The position numbers and the translations under genes are program-made. This document shows, in pieces, positions 24,030 to 36,192 of a DNA stretch of 64,000 nucleotides; position 1 is the first letter of the stretch, and every line of letters begins with the position of its first letter. A model generated the notes under the pieces. The model saw only the letters and a list, made by a program, of their open reading frames with translations. It searched no databases and was not told the origin of the DNA. Source of the DNA: Cryptomeria japonica (lineage: Eukaryota > Streptophyta > Pinopsida > Cupressales > Cupressaceae); contig NC_081406.1 of assembly GCF_030272615.1 (NCBI RefSeq), positions 246,133,218-246,197,217 of the forward strand, read 5' to 3'.

Positions 24030-25145
24030 ACATCGGACTTTAAAGTCTGATGTGCAATCTTGTGAAAGGGTTATCAACACATCAGACTTTAAATTCCGAT
24101 GTGTCAATCTGGGAAAAAACATTAACACATCAGACTTTAAAGTTCGATGTGTAGGGGAAAACTTAAAACAAGCACATCAGACTTTAAAGTCTGATGTGCT
24201 TCCTAGAAAAGGTTTAAAGACACATCGGACTTTAAAGTCCGATGTGCTTACAAAGGGGATGGCAACCGGTTGAAATGTCATTTTTTAAAACCCGACATGC
24301 CGACCTACTCCCCTCCGCATATTAGATTTTAAAGTCCAATATGCGAAGATCCCGCATATCGGACTTTAAAATCCGATATGCGGAGATACGTTTCTCCAGC
24401 TGCACACCGAACTTTAAAGTCTGCTATGCAGCTTTAGAAGGGGGGCTCCAAAGGGCAATCAGGTTTTGAAGTCCGATTGTCCTCCGGAACAAGGGAGACA
24501 AATGGACTACAAAATCCGATTGCCCTCCGGAGAGAAATCCAGAAAAGACAAACATAAAACAAAAACAAAAACGAAAACAAACAAGATGCAAACCCAAAAA
24601 AGAAACCCGGAAAGACAAAAAGAAAAACAAAACCTACCTCTTCCGCTTCACTGATGATGAAAAAAGATCCGACAATGAATTAAGGAAAATCAGAATCCCG
24701 ATGAGTAAAAGCAAAGGAGGGCGCACGGAGAAGAAGACAAACCACAATGAAAACCCAAAACGCAAAAAAAACAAACTTTAAAAAGCTTTTTAATAAAACC
24801 CTAATAGTAATTAATGCGACATTAATACAACACACAGTTGCATGTCGGGCTTTAAAGTCTGACATGCAAGCTAGGAACACTTGCACGTCGGACTTTAAAG
24901 TCTGACATGCAAGCCATGAACAAAACACATGCAATTCAAACTTTAAAGTCCGAACTGCATGCTAAACAACATGCAGTTCGAAATTTAAAGTCCGAACTGC
25001 ATGTTAAACAACATGCAGTTCGGAATTTAAAGTCCGAACTGCAAGTTTAGACCACATGCAAATACATACCGGACTTTAAAGTCTGATGTGTATTTGGCAA
25101 CAAAGAACCCTGCAGTTTGGACTTTAAAGTCTGAACTGTGGGTAA
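24030..25145. repeat. Palindrome (hairpin) array in the E1 right LTR
   Basis: Same array as in the left LTR, about 19 units, with the centre TCGGACTTTAAAGTCCGA and changing complementary arms. Units at 24030-24500 and 24835-25145 flank an A-rich gap (AAAACAAAAACAAAAACG-like). Arms remain paired even where the two LTRs differ, for example the CATGCAGTTCGG type near 24965 and 25012, although several units carry mismatches. Confidence 0.92.
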
Positions 25146-25311
25146 AACTACAAACTTAAGGAACAAGGAAAATAATAAAAATGGGAAGTAAATAACGAAA
25201 TGAACTAACCGACCAAGTCAATTAAGCTCTCCCGGAGACCATAAGGTACGAAATAGACCAGTTTCGTAGGGTTGCCTCATGATTTTGGCCATGCTGAAAT
25301 CGAGGACAACA

Positions 25312-25316
25312 CAATG
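25312..25316. repeat. Target site duplication of E1, right copy (CAATG)
   Basis: Exact repeat of 7149-7153, directly after the E1 outer LTR end. Confidence 0.9.
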
Positions 25317-25951
25317 ATAATGAATATTGTGAATACCATCGTATTAAAGGTCATGTTACTAATAAGTTCATGAAATTGAAAATCTATATCCAAGACCTTG
25401 TTGATAGAGGTGAGATTGAAGTAGAAGGGGATAAGCCAAACACATCTAATGGAAATCTCAAAATCTATCAAGATCCCTTTCCAAAACAAGATATGGGGAA
25501 AGCTTCATCATCTCATTATGTCTCCTATGATTACATAAACACCACATCATCCTTTGACTCCCTTGTTAGTCGCATAGAAGCTATTAGGAATCATGTTAAT
25601 ACTACCACCATTAAGGGAGAGAATAATCCTACTATACCCCAAGGAGGGAGAGTCATTCTTCTAGCAAAATCTAATCCTTCCGTTGATTGCAATGTCACCA
25701 CTCATCGCCAAAGAGTCACAATTCAAGGGGTTCCTCCCCCTCCACCTTCATCCTCAAACACTCCATCTACATCCCGCTATAATATCCTTGACCGCCTTGG
25801 CAAAACACCTTCAAAAATCTCCATCCTTGAGATCCATAAGTCATCACCCATCCATAAAGAAATCCTTGAAAAATCTTTGCTTGACTCACATGTTCTTGAT
25901 AACATCAATGCCTCACAGTTCCAAGCTTTAATAGGAAATCTCACCGCCTAA
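25317..25951 (+). pseudogene. Element B gag, right part with zinc knuckle
   Basis: Continues the element B gag after E1. It starts with a knuckle-like EYCEYHRIKGHVTNKF (25325-25370; the last Cys of the usual CCHC is Phe here), then LKIYIQDLVDRGEIEVEG, and a long open frame to 25951. The end (RLGKTPSKISILEIHKSS, then HKEILEKSLLDSHVL) is the typical sequence between gag and protease in Tat elements. The nucleocapsid knuckle binds element RNA in related elements. Open frame here, but truncated on the 5' side by E1. Confidence 0.82.
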
Positions 25952-27609
25952 CATCACCTTGTCTTTACTTCCAAAGACATCCATCCACTGATCCATCCCA
26001 TGACAAAACCCTTCCATATTGAATCCATTATACATAAGCACAAAATCAAAAGGATCATAATAGATTGTGGATCTGATCTAAATCTATGTACATGAAAATT
26101 AATAAAACAATTGGGATACCCTCAGGACATTATTGATTCAAAGGGAAAGTTTCAATCAAAACATATGATGATGCAGAGTGAGTCTCTAAAGGAAAATTGT
26201 GTTGCCCCTCTAAGTGGGCCCATCAGTGGTAGAAATAACATGTCAATTTTTTGACCTTGACCTCCCATATAATATCCTCCTTGGTCATCCATAGATTAAT
26301 TCCATTCAAGCCATTACCTCTACCTACCATCAATGCCTAAAATTCTCATATAATGGTAGGGAATCATGATTGTCACTGATCTATGACCTTTTCAATATTG
26401 AAAACTCCTTGAAGGGAAATATCCCTATCATTTCCCTTGTAATACTCTCACTTTAATACCACCCATTGACGTCTCCAATGTTTCCTCCACTTCCAATTCT
26501 ACTCAACCCGAGATCATATGTCCTTCAAAATACATTTTATGTGGGACATCTTCCTACCTTCCTTAAGTCCTATGGGAGACCTAAAAAAATTCAAATTCAA
26601 AAGAAGCCTACCATTAAATGGAATAAGAGTACCTTTCAGCAATGGGGTTTACTCGAACCAAAAAGGCTTGAAATAAATGTCACTTCATGGCTCTACAAAG
26701 AAGAAGATGATGAACTTGTCAATATCCCAAAAGACAAGTATCCAAAGGCATCAACCATTATAGAAAAGATGAGATATCATGGACATGGCCTATGACTTAA
26801 ATGGAAAGGAGAGAAAGAGCCTGATGTACCAATCTCCTACAAGCACAACTGAGGATTGGATTACTTCCCAAAACCTAAGTTAACCCTCGCAGGTGTTCCA
26901 ACAACTCCTCCTTTTGATATCGCCAACTCTGATGAAGAGGAATTATATGAAATGCCTTTTGAATATCTTGATGACCTTTTCAATGAATCCCATGTATACA
27001 CCATCACTCCCCCACCTTGCCTGATCTTTTTCTTGTGTACCCTGAACTTATTGATTGGGACCAATAAGGACCACCTACCCTTGACTTTTGTGTTGATGGT
27101 AATGCCCTCTTGACACATTTAAATATGTGCAACCTTGAAGATCATGCTACAGTTCATGGCATTCAATTCAATGGGGAGACATACTTTGGTAGTCAAGTCA
27201 GCTCCCTTAGTTGCAAAAATGAAATTTAAAATCAAAATTCCCCTAGTGAAAACCTCAATGAGGTGCTACCAGACAAAGAAAAAGTAAAAATAAATGACGT
27301 ACCGCTAGTGAAAACCTAGATGAAATGCTAGAGGATGAGAGAATTAACTTTCCTACCATGGTTCCTCCATTGCAAGACAAATCATCAATTTTGATTGAGG
27401 AAACTAAACTAGTTTACCTAGGGACAAAACAAAATCTAAAGAATACATTTATTGCCAAAACTCTCACTAGCCAAGAAAAGCAAAATGTAATAACTTTTCT
27501 CAAATACACAAGTCGACTTTGCATGGTCATATACTGACATGTTGGGATTGGACCCTAATCTAGTAGTGCACCATCTCATAGTAGATCCTATTGCAAAGCC
27601 CATCAAACG
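25952..27609 (+). pseudogene. Element B protease and pre-RT linker, decayed
   Basis: A retropepsin remnant is read near 26040-26090 with KRIIIDCGSDLNLC (the active site form is DCGS). After it come fragments in changing frames: LTSHIISSLV near 26260, a WLYKEEDDELVNIPKDKYP stretch (26680-26745), a DYFPKPKLTLAGVPTTPPFD region (26856-26915), and LVYLGTKQNLKNTFIAKTLTSQEKQNVI (27410-27500, landmark only), which is the usual lead into RT in these elements. Many stops. This long linker is characteristic of Tat pol, and no separate gene is present. Confidence 0.65.
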
Positions 27610-28002
27610 TAGTTTGAGAAAAATGCATCCTCATATTACTCTTTTGGTCAAGGCAAAGTTACATAAATTGTTCGATGTAGGATTTATCTGACCCATCGAT
27701 TATCCAAAGTGGGTCTTGAATATAGTACCAATTAGTAAACCCACTTGGGGCATCTATATCTACACAGACTTCAGAGATCTCAACAAAGTATTCCCTAAGG
27801 ATGACTTCCCCCTACCTAACATTGACATCATAGTGGATCTAATGGTAGGACACAAGATGCTTTTCTTAATGGATGTTTTTTCAGGATACAACCAAATCAA
27901 GATTGTCGCAAAAGACCAACACAAGACATCTTTCAGTACTCCATGTGGAATTTTTTTCTATCAAGTCATGCCCTTTGGATTAAATAATGTAGGTTCCACC
28001 TA
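27610..28002 (+). pseudogene. Element B reverse transcriptase, N-terminal part, truncated
   Basis: RT fingers and early palm: RKMHPHITLLVKAKLHKL, DYPKWVLNIVPISKPTWG, YTDFRDLNKVFPKDDFPLP (first catalytic Asp region), LFLMDVFSGYNQIKI, and VMPFGLNNVGSTY. A stop lies near 27690. The reading breaks off before the catalytic YxDD, exactly where the C-family LTR begins (about 28003), so the rest of RT, RNase H and integrase is missing from this side. Confidence 0.85.
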
Positions 28003-29204
28003 CTTTAGCATCATAAATTTTAACCATTACAATTCACACCCCATATTTGTGCTCCTACTTTAGTGTGTCCCATTTTCATTCCCCCTAGGTCTGTTTTGGT
28101 CTCTTTTACTCCAAATTTGATGTCACCTGTTGACACTGCTAGGTTGACCCCATCTCATAGGTTGGCCTCTCCTATTTTCTAATTGGCTGGTCCTAGACCA
28201 AGCTGCCCCAAAATGTCCTGGTCCCCCTTAAAGTGGACACAATTTGAAATAAGGTAGGCATTTCCCCTCGCTGATGGAATTTGGTCCTTGTGGATACACT
28301 TGATTGTTGGAGGTTGGCCTAATCAATAATTTACCTAGGGAGCCCTATATAAAGACATCCTATCAATTCATTTTGACATCATATATATACCTTATCATTT
28401 GTGCATCTGTGAAACATTCATTATCAAGCATTTTAAGATATTCAAGGCAACATTTCATCTTTCAAGCATCATGGAGAAAAGTTACATCAATCTCCATGCA
28501 AGTATGTGTGTGTTTGGTTAAGTCTTTCATGTGCATGTGTTTGTCATGCCATTACATTCAACATTTGTGATTACATTCAAAGAGAATTGCATCATCAATC
28601 CTTCCATCGACAATTGCAAATCTGAGGTATATCTCCTAGCATTTACTTCAGTATTTACATTATTCAATTCAAGGTCAATTCCTAAACCAGGGTTTGACCT
28701 AAGACAAACCCCTATCCACAACACTTCCTTCTCTCTTATATGTGCAGGAAATAGGCTCAGAAGATATACTCAAGAATTCTGAAAGAGTTGATGGTGATGA
28801 ACAAGTTCAGCTTTCAATAGAGTGAAAGTCAAAGGACTAGAGTGTATTTGTACTATCTGGTCCCAAAATATTAGGCCAAACTTTTGAGAAGAGGTTTTGA
28901 ATATCTTCTTTTGCCCAGATCTCATTTTGTGGCTCCATGGGACATCCATATCTTACTATCTTCATCAATATACTTTAGTTATATCTTTGTTTTGCCCTAA
29001 TTTCCTTATTCACGTCCAATCTTCGACTAAAAAGTGGAGGCAAACTAAAAAGCCAGTGAATCTAATCAAAATTTCATCCCTTTTCCTTTTTGGATTGTGG
29101 CTAGATCTATTCGATTCACCCCTCTTTCAATGTAGTGGTCCCCAAGGTAAAATTAGTGGTCTTACTATCCTTATTGGTGAAGTCCTAGTTTTACCAGCAA
29201 TACA
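28003..29204 (+). mobile_element. 5' LTR of element C
   Basis: Non-coding, about 1.2 kb. The start is placed where RT of element B stops and where similarity to the repeat at 44536 begins (CATCATAAATTTTAACC here, GTCATAAATTTAAACC there). A TATA box lies at 28343-28354. Both copies share a CAGGGTTTGACC/ACGGGGTTTGACTT phrase near the U5 part. The right end reads AATACA, followed at once by a primer-site-like TTTTTGGTGAACCC. No target duplication was found, so the left edge is approximate. Confidence 0.65.
28343..28354 (+). promoter_or_regulatory. TATA box in the C-family LTR
   Basis: CCCTATATAAAG; the second copy of the LTR has CCCTATATAAGA at the matching place (44839-44850). Confidence 0.6.
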
Positions 29205-29227
29205 TTTTTGGTGAACCCAACTTCTTG
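29205..29227 (+). promoter_or_regulatory. Primer-binding site of element C
   Basis: TTTTTGGTGAACCCAACTTC directly follows the LTR end. It resembles the E1 site in its TTTTTTGGTGACCC start, suggesting related priming. The tRNA is not identified. Confidence 0.5.
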
Positions 29228-29520
29228 CATGCATGTTTAAGATTTCTTGTCGCGTATTTGATTTGTATGCACTTCAACATTAATATTTGCTTTCTTAAAT
29301 CATATTTGTAATTAAATTGTATAAATTTAGAGGTTGAATTCACAAAAAACCTAATTTATTATTTTAAAATTGACTTGTGGGATGCATAATTTTTTAGTTG
29401 TGTTTTTAGATATAATTATTATGACATGTTGTGTTAAGATTTAGATGCATATAATATCCAATATCATAATTCACATTATTTAATTTATTGGTTAATCAGT
29501 CATTTTTATAAATAATCGCA
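29228..29520 (+). other. Element C leader, no gene
   Basis: AT-rich leader of about 290 bp between primer site and gag. I see no ORF or motif in it. Confidence 0.5.
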
Positions 29521-31560
29521 TTGCTTAATCATAGTTTTCGATCTTTGCATCCAAATTTCCCTCCTTTATGCATGAGTTTTATTACCATTAGTCCTTCATA
29601 TAATATTCCAGTGAGAATAAGTTGTAGACTTAAGGCTTCCCAAGGTTTAAATACTAAGGATACGGAGCCTTGGTTGGATAACTTGTTCCATGTGAGTTTT
29701 GGTGCTTCCTTTGACCCAACAAATGACATCACTTATCCCATTCTCCTTGTACTGCTCATGATGTGGATGAATCACTAAATAGGGTTACTATCAACCAATT
29801 GGAGAAGAATGATACTGAATTTGAGAATCTTCAACAATTGAGGAGTCAACAATACCTAAATAGGGAGGCAATACCCTTGATTGAAGGACTAAAAAGAATG
29901 GTGCAAAGTAATAAGATAGGTGTGGATTTTTTGCATGGACTTTCTCATATTGTTGATATTAATATTATGCCAATCAAAAGTTGTGTTGAAGTCCTTGGTT
30001 ACTCTCAACCCACTAGCCAAGTTAACCATGCCATTCCTATGCCTACATCCTTACCTAGTGTGCCTACATTTACATCTTCTATCATGACTACTTCCGCATA
30101 AAATGTTAATCCTACATATGTCAATAATGGGGGCAATCCTATTAATCAATGTTCTTGCATACCTCCTTTCACGAATCTTCTATTTGTTTCGCAACCATCT
30201 CTCGTAACAACATACCACAATGTTCCCCCTCCTAATTCTCAATGTCCACCTACTTACAAAAATGTTGCTCCTCCATCACAATCCAATATGTCCAATTTCA
30301 ATCCATCCACTGAAGCAACCATCAATAACCTAGCCCAAACTATTACATCCTTACAACATCAATTGACTTTCATAACTCAATCCAAGTTTAATTTTCCCAC
30401 ATTTGATGTAGCAAGCCCACTATCTGATGATATTATTCATGCGGTTCCTCCTAAGCATATGTAAGTTCCTCAATTGGAGTTGTATAATGGAAAGGGTGAC
30501 CCCTTGACTCACGTGAAGATACTTCAAACTTTGTGTAGTGATTTTGCTCAAGACTAAAGACTTGTGCCTAAATTGTTTACTTTAACCTTTAAATATTAAT
30601 CCTTGCAATGGTATTGTTTGTTGTCTCCTTATCCTATTACTTTATTTCAACAATTAGATAATGCTTTCATTCAACAATTTTAAAATAACATTGGTCTTAT
30701 GATTCCTTTGACTGGTTTGATTCATTGTAAGTAATGAGTTGAGGAAAAAGTGATTGATTTTATTGGTAGATACAAACATTTGCATTCACAAAGTGTCTGA
30801 TCGTGATGTTCAAATTTTTTTTATTGTTAATTTACAAAAAGACATTAGAGATACTATTTTATTTTATGAGTTTACTTCTTTTACACAATTGTGTGCAGTG
30901 CTTCATCATTGTCACCTTGAAGTGATCCAATTTGGATCATCCTCTTAAATGGCTCTGATTGATAAGAATGAGAGTGTTCAACAATCATTAATGAAGTTTA
31001 AACCCACCAAAGGTTTCATCAAGATAAATGACAACATCGACACTCAAGTGGCAGCCACAACATCAGGTTTGCCCCCTTTATCCAAATACTTTAGAAAATA
31101 ATTAACTCCTCTTTATAAGTTTTTGCATAATATAATGTTGAGGTTGATAAATTCTAATGTGTTGTAACTTCCTCCAATCAAACCAACTGAAAATTTTAAA
31201 CCATCGCCACCTTACCATGATCCTAAATATTTTTGTCAATCTCACCGTCGACCTGGCCATGATAGTGAGAAGTGTTACAAATTGAGAAATAAGATCCAAT
31301 ACTGCATAGATAACAATATTATATACATATCTAGTGTGAATGTCAAAGGGAATAAATCTACAACTCCTCCTAATCAAAACCTCCAAATATTTACCAATCT
31401 ACTGCCTTCTCATTCTACCAACATTGTTGAGTCCGAGTCTCTTGATTTTTCTCCTAATGACTTTGGTATAGAATCCAATAATGTTGTAAACCTTGTTTAC
31501 AAACCTACACCTCCAAAAGATAGTATGTTCAATACTTTCTCCTTTCCAAGTTTGTCTCTT
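29521..31560 (+). pseudogene. Element C gag
   Basis: Gag in one main frame with many stops. The start (MLNHSFRSLHPNFPPL) is weak. Then SQQYLNREAIPLIEGLKRM, a proline-rich stretch (30200-30330), and the capsid core at 30460-30560: VPQLELYNGKGDPLTHVK, LQTLCSDFAQD, and LQWYCLLSPYPIT. The tail has VEEKVIDFIGRYKHLHSQS and, near 31235-31300, a zinc-knuckle-like FCQSHRRPGHDSEKCYKL (the second Cys is Ser). This is the Retrotrans_gag pattern of Tat/Athila-type elements. Stops near 30463, 30557, 30683 and others show decay. Protease and pol that should follow are absent. Confidence 0.78.
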
Positions 31561-33230
31561 CTTTTGAGTTGTGTTTTGCATATCTTGATGTCTTTTCTCG
31601 CATTGAATCATATCTCATGTGAGTACATGTGTGTTCCTCTCTCAAGACCTTTTCTTTGCTAGGATTGCTATATATTTTATGTATAATCTCTCCTTAAAGG
31701 TTGTTTAATCCTTCTCTTTGTCCCTATGCTTCGGGGGAATTGATTTCTCTTATCCTTTCCAAGGATCCACTTTTCCTTTGTTGAGTGGTGTTTGCTTATA
31801 ATACGATGTTATTCGTTGTGTGAAGTTGTTGTTTTCTCAAGGATTCTCTCTTATTCAAGATGTGTGTATCCTTGTGTACAACCTCTTCTTCACTTTTTAA
31901 TCTATGTCTATTATAAACAAACCCCTCACTCTGTGTCAAAAGTGTGTTATCCTTTATCAAGAATCGCTTTTTCCTAGCAATAGGAGGAAGGTATGAAATT
32001 CTTGTTCTCCTTCATTGTGGTCAATGATGTTAATTTTATTCAAAATATCCTCTAGGAGGTAGATATATTTGAGCACAAATCTCTGCCTACTTTTCCTCCA
32101 AAGGATTCCCTTTGCACTTGTTGTAAGATATCACTTTTACAACCACCTTTTACTTGCTTCTAAGAGTCCTGTCTCTTTAGCTTGGATTTATGTACATTGT
32201 TGCTTAAGGGATATCTCCTTGAGGTTTCCTAACAGACAACCTTGAGGTAATTATTGATCTCGACCTTGAAGATATTATCATAAAACTTTAAAACTTATAT
32301 GTCTTAAGTATCATATCCTTTGATTCTAATCAACCCAATGATCCCCTTCCACTTGTACATCCCGAACTCATAGATTGGGGGCAAAAAAGAACATAATTTT
32401 AATGTTAGATACATCATTCACATCACTCAATTTTACATAATTCGTTTTGTTTCATTCATTTATATCACATATGCATATTCATTAATCATATCATCATCAT
32501 GCAGATATGTCAACTCGTCAACATATAAGATCATAATCGAAATGCATATAGAACATGATAGATGCATCCACTTCATCATGTAGGATAGAATACATCAAAT
32601 AAAATTTAATATCCATTTCATTTATAAGTCATCTCATATGTATATAGCACCATTGTTATATTACCATCATCACATAAAAATCTTAAGAAAACACCCATTA
32701 GTTCATATAGACATCATTGCACATCACGAGCATTATAAAAATGAATAGAACATCATCATAAGCATGTAATCATAGAAATACTCATAGAAATACTAAGTAT
32801 TCATCATAAGCATGTAGTTAATTGTAGTGAAAATGAATATCAATGTCTATAAACATAACAATCATCGTAATAAGTGTCGTGAATAGGACATCACCATAAA
32901 TGTGCATATAGGAATAATATCATGGTAATGTTACACATCATAGATCATCATAAACAACAATGTATACAATCATGATAGAATCATCATCTAATAGTCATCT
33001 AGACAGTCTAAATCATGAAATCAATCATCATAGGGATAATCATATCACATGCATAGAAAAGTCAAATAAACTTATAACACATATATAGAGTCCAACAAAG
33101 TCCATATGCATATCATCATAAAATAATAAAATGTCCAAGTATACAATGATATCAATATAACCATCTCTAGTCAAATATGGTACATATAAAATGAATCAAA
33201 TAAAATCTCAAACTAATTGGTACTCCCTTC
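31561..33230 (+). other. Gene-free stretch: decayed pro region and CATCAT-rich spacer
   Basis: From 31561 to about 32320 there are only short, broken frames. Near 32330-32375 a DPLPLVHPELIDWG reading recalls the element B linker (YPELIDWD near 27040). From 32400 to 33230 the sequence is AT-rich with many CATCAT and CATAT phrases, matching the style and position of 3480-3960 before the other PMD gene. Integrase and RT are missing, so the element here has lost most of pol. Confidence 0.55.
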
Positions 33231-33239
33231 AGATGTTGT

Positions 33240-35860
33240 TGGCCTTTGTTTACTTGCTCCACCTACTCCACCTGCTCCTCTTTCCCTAGATCTCCCCGTG
33301 AAGCATGTGGTGGCCCCATGACACCCACACTCCCCGTTTGTGCATGCCTAGACACTCGTTGGGAGGTCGGGACATAGCTACCGAATCTTTCATTCGGTGG
33401 CAAGACCTGCTCATACAAGCAACGCCAGTAGGAAATCTCCTTACTAGCATGAATCATGGCCATCATACTATCCCCATGTGCTCCTTGGGCTCCAATCTGC
33501 TCAACATGCTCCAGGAGACTCTCCGCTCTGCCATACCTCTCGATGGTTGTGTCTCTCTCTAAGGTAATTGATTTGACTTTCTCCTGTAGCTAGGCTAATT
33601 GGGCTCTCAATACTACAATCTTTGTATCATCCTATTGTTGTGCCCTTGCCATTTGGTGTTGTGTTGGTGCCTGCTGTTGGGGTTGATCTAGAGCATGTGC
33701 TTGTACTTGAGCACCACTAGGTTGAGTCACTCTCCTCCACCAGACCGACTGTGGTCCTTCCTCATCATCTCCTGAAAGTCACCACCACCTCCTCCAACAT
33801 CCTCATAGCTCCAATAGCTCCTCTACCACCTCCATCTCTCCCTCGTCCTCCATCTCTCCCTCGTCCTCCATCTCTCCCTCGTCCTCCATCTCTACCTCCT
33901 CCTCTCACTGCAACCTTGCCTAAAACCCTATCACCACCTCTCCTACTTCCATATCTCCCTCTAGCACCTCCACCCTCATCACCTCCTCCATCTCTACCTC
34001 TTTCGTGGTCTTCCTTGTTCATCATCATCATCAAAATTCAATGGTCTCACCAGGATCTATCAATCTCAGGAATGGGTGCTCCACAAAATACTACGCATAA
34101 CTTGGAGCCATCTCGGGATCTAAAACATGTGGACGTAGATCCACGTCTGATATAATAAATCCAAAAAATCAACCTGTGCTAGCTCAAATGATATAGATAG
34201 ATCCCAATCTTATCTGTCCTTGTATGTTTGAGCATACAAGGTTGTGCCTCGAGGCATCCCCTGAGTCCGGTCAAATTGTCTACACACCCAAGAAATCAAA
34301 TGTCTCTTTATGACATAAGGTGTGCATCCTATCAATCATCGAAACTGATATATAAGAAAGCTCTGTCAAATCATATGTCCACAACTCACAATATAGGTAT
34401 GACCTCCATGCCATTGAATCAATGGTGTATAAGGTATATCTCTAATACTCTATCTTTCCCAGTCTAGTCCAGGAAACTATTCCATGATAAGCATAAATGT
34501 ACGACTGTCTTGCATCCCTAACCCGCTGGCAAACCAGTCGTGTCACGAAGATGTGCTCCCATGCCCAAATCTAAAGCAACGTCACTCTGACTAACAAACT
34601 GACAATATCATCATACACAACTTGATGTAAGTCATGATATAAATGAGCTAACATACACAACCCCATGCATAACGGGTTCCATCTCTAACCATTCGCTCCA
34701 AAATGTGCCCCCATCCAATCGGTAACCTGTGAAATCTCCTCCTCGAACATATAAACCTGACGATCAATCCTGCTAGTACTGAAGGTAAGGCCTCATAGTA
34801 CTCTATCATATCATCCCATTTGACCTTTGTGTCATCTATATCATCATCCTCAAAAACCCTACGTAAATTCACTATACAACCTCTCTCGTGATGATCATAC
34901 TATATAAGCTCTTTTGATATCAGAATCCTCAAAATCCTATATACATCCTCCAGTGTCACACTCATCTCACCAGTGGGCAAATGGAAGGTGTTATAGTCAT
35001 TGTGCCATCCCTTGACAAGTGTTGTCAGCAATCCCATGTTCGTCCTAATCTCTAGCATATAAAAAGGTGTGTGAGTCTGCATGTGCCTATGCACTCTCTA
35101 CATGCATGATCTAGCTTCGGTCGCAAGCGCATAGTCTTTGAGAATCACTCCAAAGACATCAAGATATCCAAATCCTCCCGAGGTCAATCAACGCTACAAG
35201 CATTAATCATAAAAGCAAGTTGCATCTATCTTAATCATCCTATTCGGTACATCGTTACCTATCCTATCAACTCTTCAGAGATTATATCCATCTCGTTGAG
35301 CTCCTATCAGTTGGCTGCTATAGATCATGACGTCAACATATCTATCTACATTATCAATTTATGTAACTATTTTAAATGTGCTACTTCATCAGACAAAGGC
35401 ATTAAAAGAATTCACATATGCACTAAACTGGCAAATGCGTTAAATAAAATGTTAAATGCGCCATATCAATTGGTGTATGCGGTAAATAAATAAATGCGAT
35501 AAAAGACATGTTAAAAGCGTTAAAACATTCAATGTATGTGCTAAATCTATAAAAGTGCTAAAATACCTCACAAAAGTGTTAAAATAAAATTCAAAAGCAC
35601 TAAACTAATATATGTGTTACAACAACAAACAAAAGCGTAAAAATAAATAATCAAATTGCGTAAAAACATTTTAGCGCCTACAAAAAACAAAAAAATGACC
35701 TAAAATTAAAAGCATTAAATGCTTGAAAACAAGGAAGGTATGAATGTACTCATCGGGGGACCATACTCCTCTGGCCTCTGAAATCAACGGAACCACTCGA
35801 ACTGATGCCTATGGTACAAAATCACCATCTTGGCTGACAACACCTTGCTCTAGTTAATCA
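33240..35860 (-). pseudogene. Plant mobile domain (PMD / MAIN-like) gene, second antisense copy
   Basis: Minus strand. The N-terminal half is preserved here: FYMLEIRTNMGLLTTLVKGW, then YNTFHLPTGEMSVTLEDVYRILRI (35094-34900), the signature start of the PMD fold. It continues with VKWDDMIEYYEALPSVLAGL, IGWGHILERM and YAWGCV (34870-34650), aligning with the copy at 5640-5840. Further on are CRQFDRTQGMPRG (34240-34270), an acidic FDDDDEQ, an Arg/Gly-rich repeat of GRGRDGG (33850-33990), and a coiled-coil stretch ending near 33250. Stops and frame changes break it. The stretch 35200-35750 interrupts the reading and may be an intron or an insertion. It lies antisense to the gag-pol elements and just before a polypurine tract. 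Confidence 0.75.
35390..35720. repeat. Degenerate GCGTTAAA-type short repeat
   Basis: About 15 loose copies of a word like AAATGCGTTAAA or AAAAGCGCTAAA, spaced roughly 15-25 bp, within the antisense PMD gene. The spacing is irregular. It sits where the PMD reading is interrupted. Confidence 0.55.
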
Positions 35861-36192
35861 CTCCTCTCCACAAATTACTCTCAAAGCTCCACGTATGCAA
35901 ATGAGTTGGAAGTAGACCTAAATTTCCTCTATATAGCTTATTTGAACCTAATTGGAGGCGTAATAATCGCTTGATGTCAGGGCAACTTTTAACAATGAAG
36001 CCTATTTCTCCATCATAAGTCTTCTATTTTCTCATTCGTGAGATTGCTCAATAGTTTTCATGCTTTAATTCAATTTCTGTTACAAAAATTAAATCGATCA
36101 ATCTCTTGAGGGGGCATATCATTCACATCATACTGATGTCAGGGGTAAACTGAGACTTGATTTATTTTTCTTTTAAATAATGTGATAAAACA

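Larger units (their letters stand above)
7154..25311 (-). mobile_element. E1: full-length Ty3/gypsy element with ~6 kb LTRs
   Basis: An 18,158-bp element read on the minus strand. The left (3') LTR is 7154-12987, the right (5') LTR 19175-25311, and the 6.2 kb interior codes gag, protease, RNase H, RT, RNase H and integrase in that order. The outer ends TGTTG and CAACA are inverted copies, and a perfect CAATG duplication flanks the element inside the gag of element B. Both LTRs carry the same long ORF, palindrome array and TATA box. The LTRs differ by many point changes and several indels, and the genes carry stops, so the insertion is old. LTRs this long are rare; Ogre elements of legumes are a known comparison. 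Confidence 0.92.
19175..25311 (-). mobile_element. E1 5' LTR (right copy)
   Basis: 6,137 bp, matching 7154-12987. The inner end reads AGTTGGG where the left LTR has TGTTGGG, a single change at the terminal base. It is the fuller copy: it keeps the middle of the accessory ORF that the left LTR has lost. It carries its own local tandem duplication of about 175 bp (units near 20940 and 21115). The outer end is GACAACA followed by the CAATG duplication. Confidence 0.9.

Noticed and set aside
28620-28760. A spliced leader intron in the C-family LTR (GTATAT...TGTGCAG)
   Set aside because: Both copies have acceptor-like TGTGCAGG, but the donors are not conserved. Without transcripts it cannot be supported.
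33751-34155. A proline-rich protein on the plus strand
   Set aside because: It is the reverse reading of the Arg/Gly-rich and acidic part of the antisense PMD gene, which has the family motifs.
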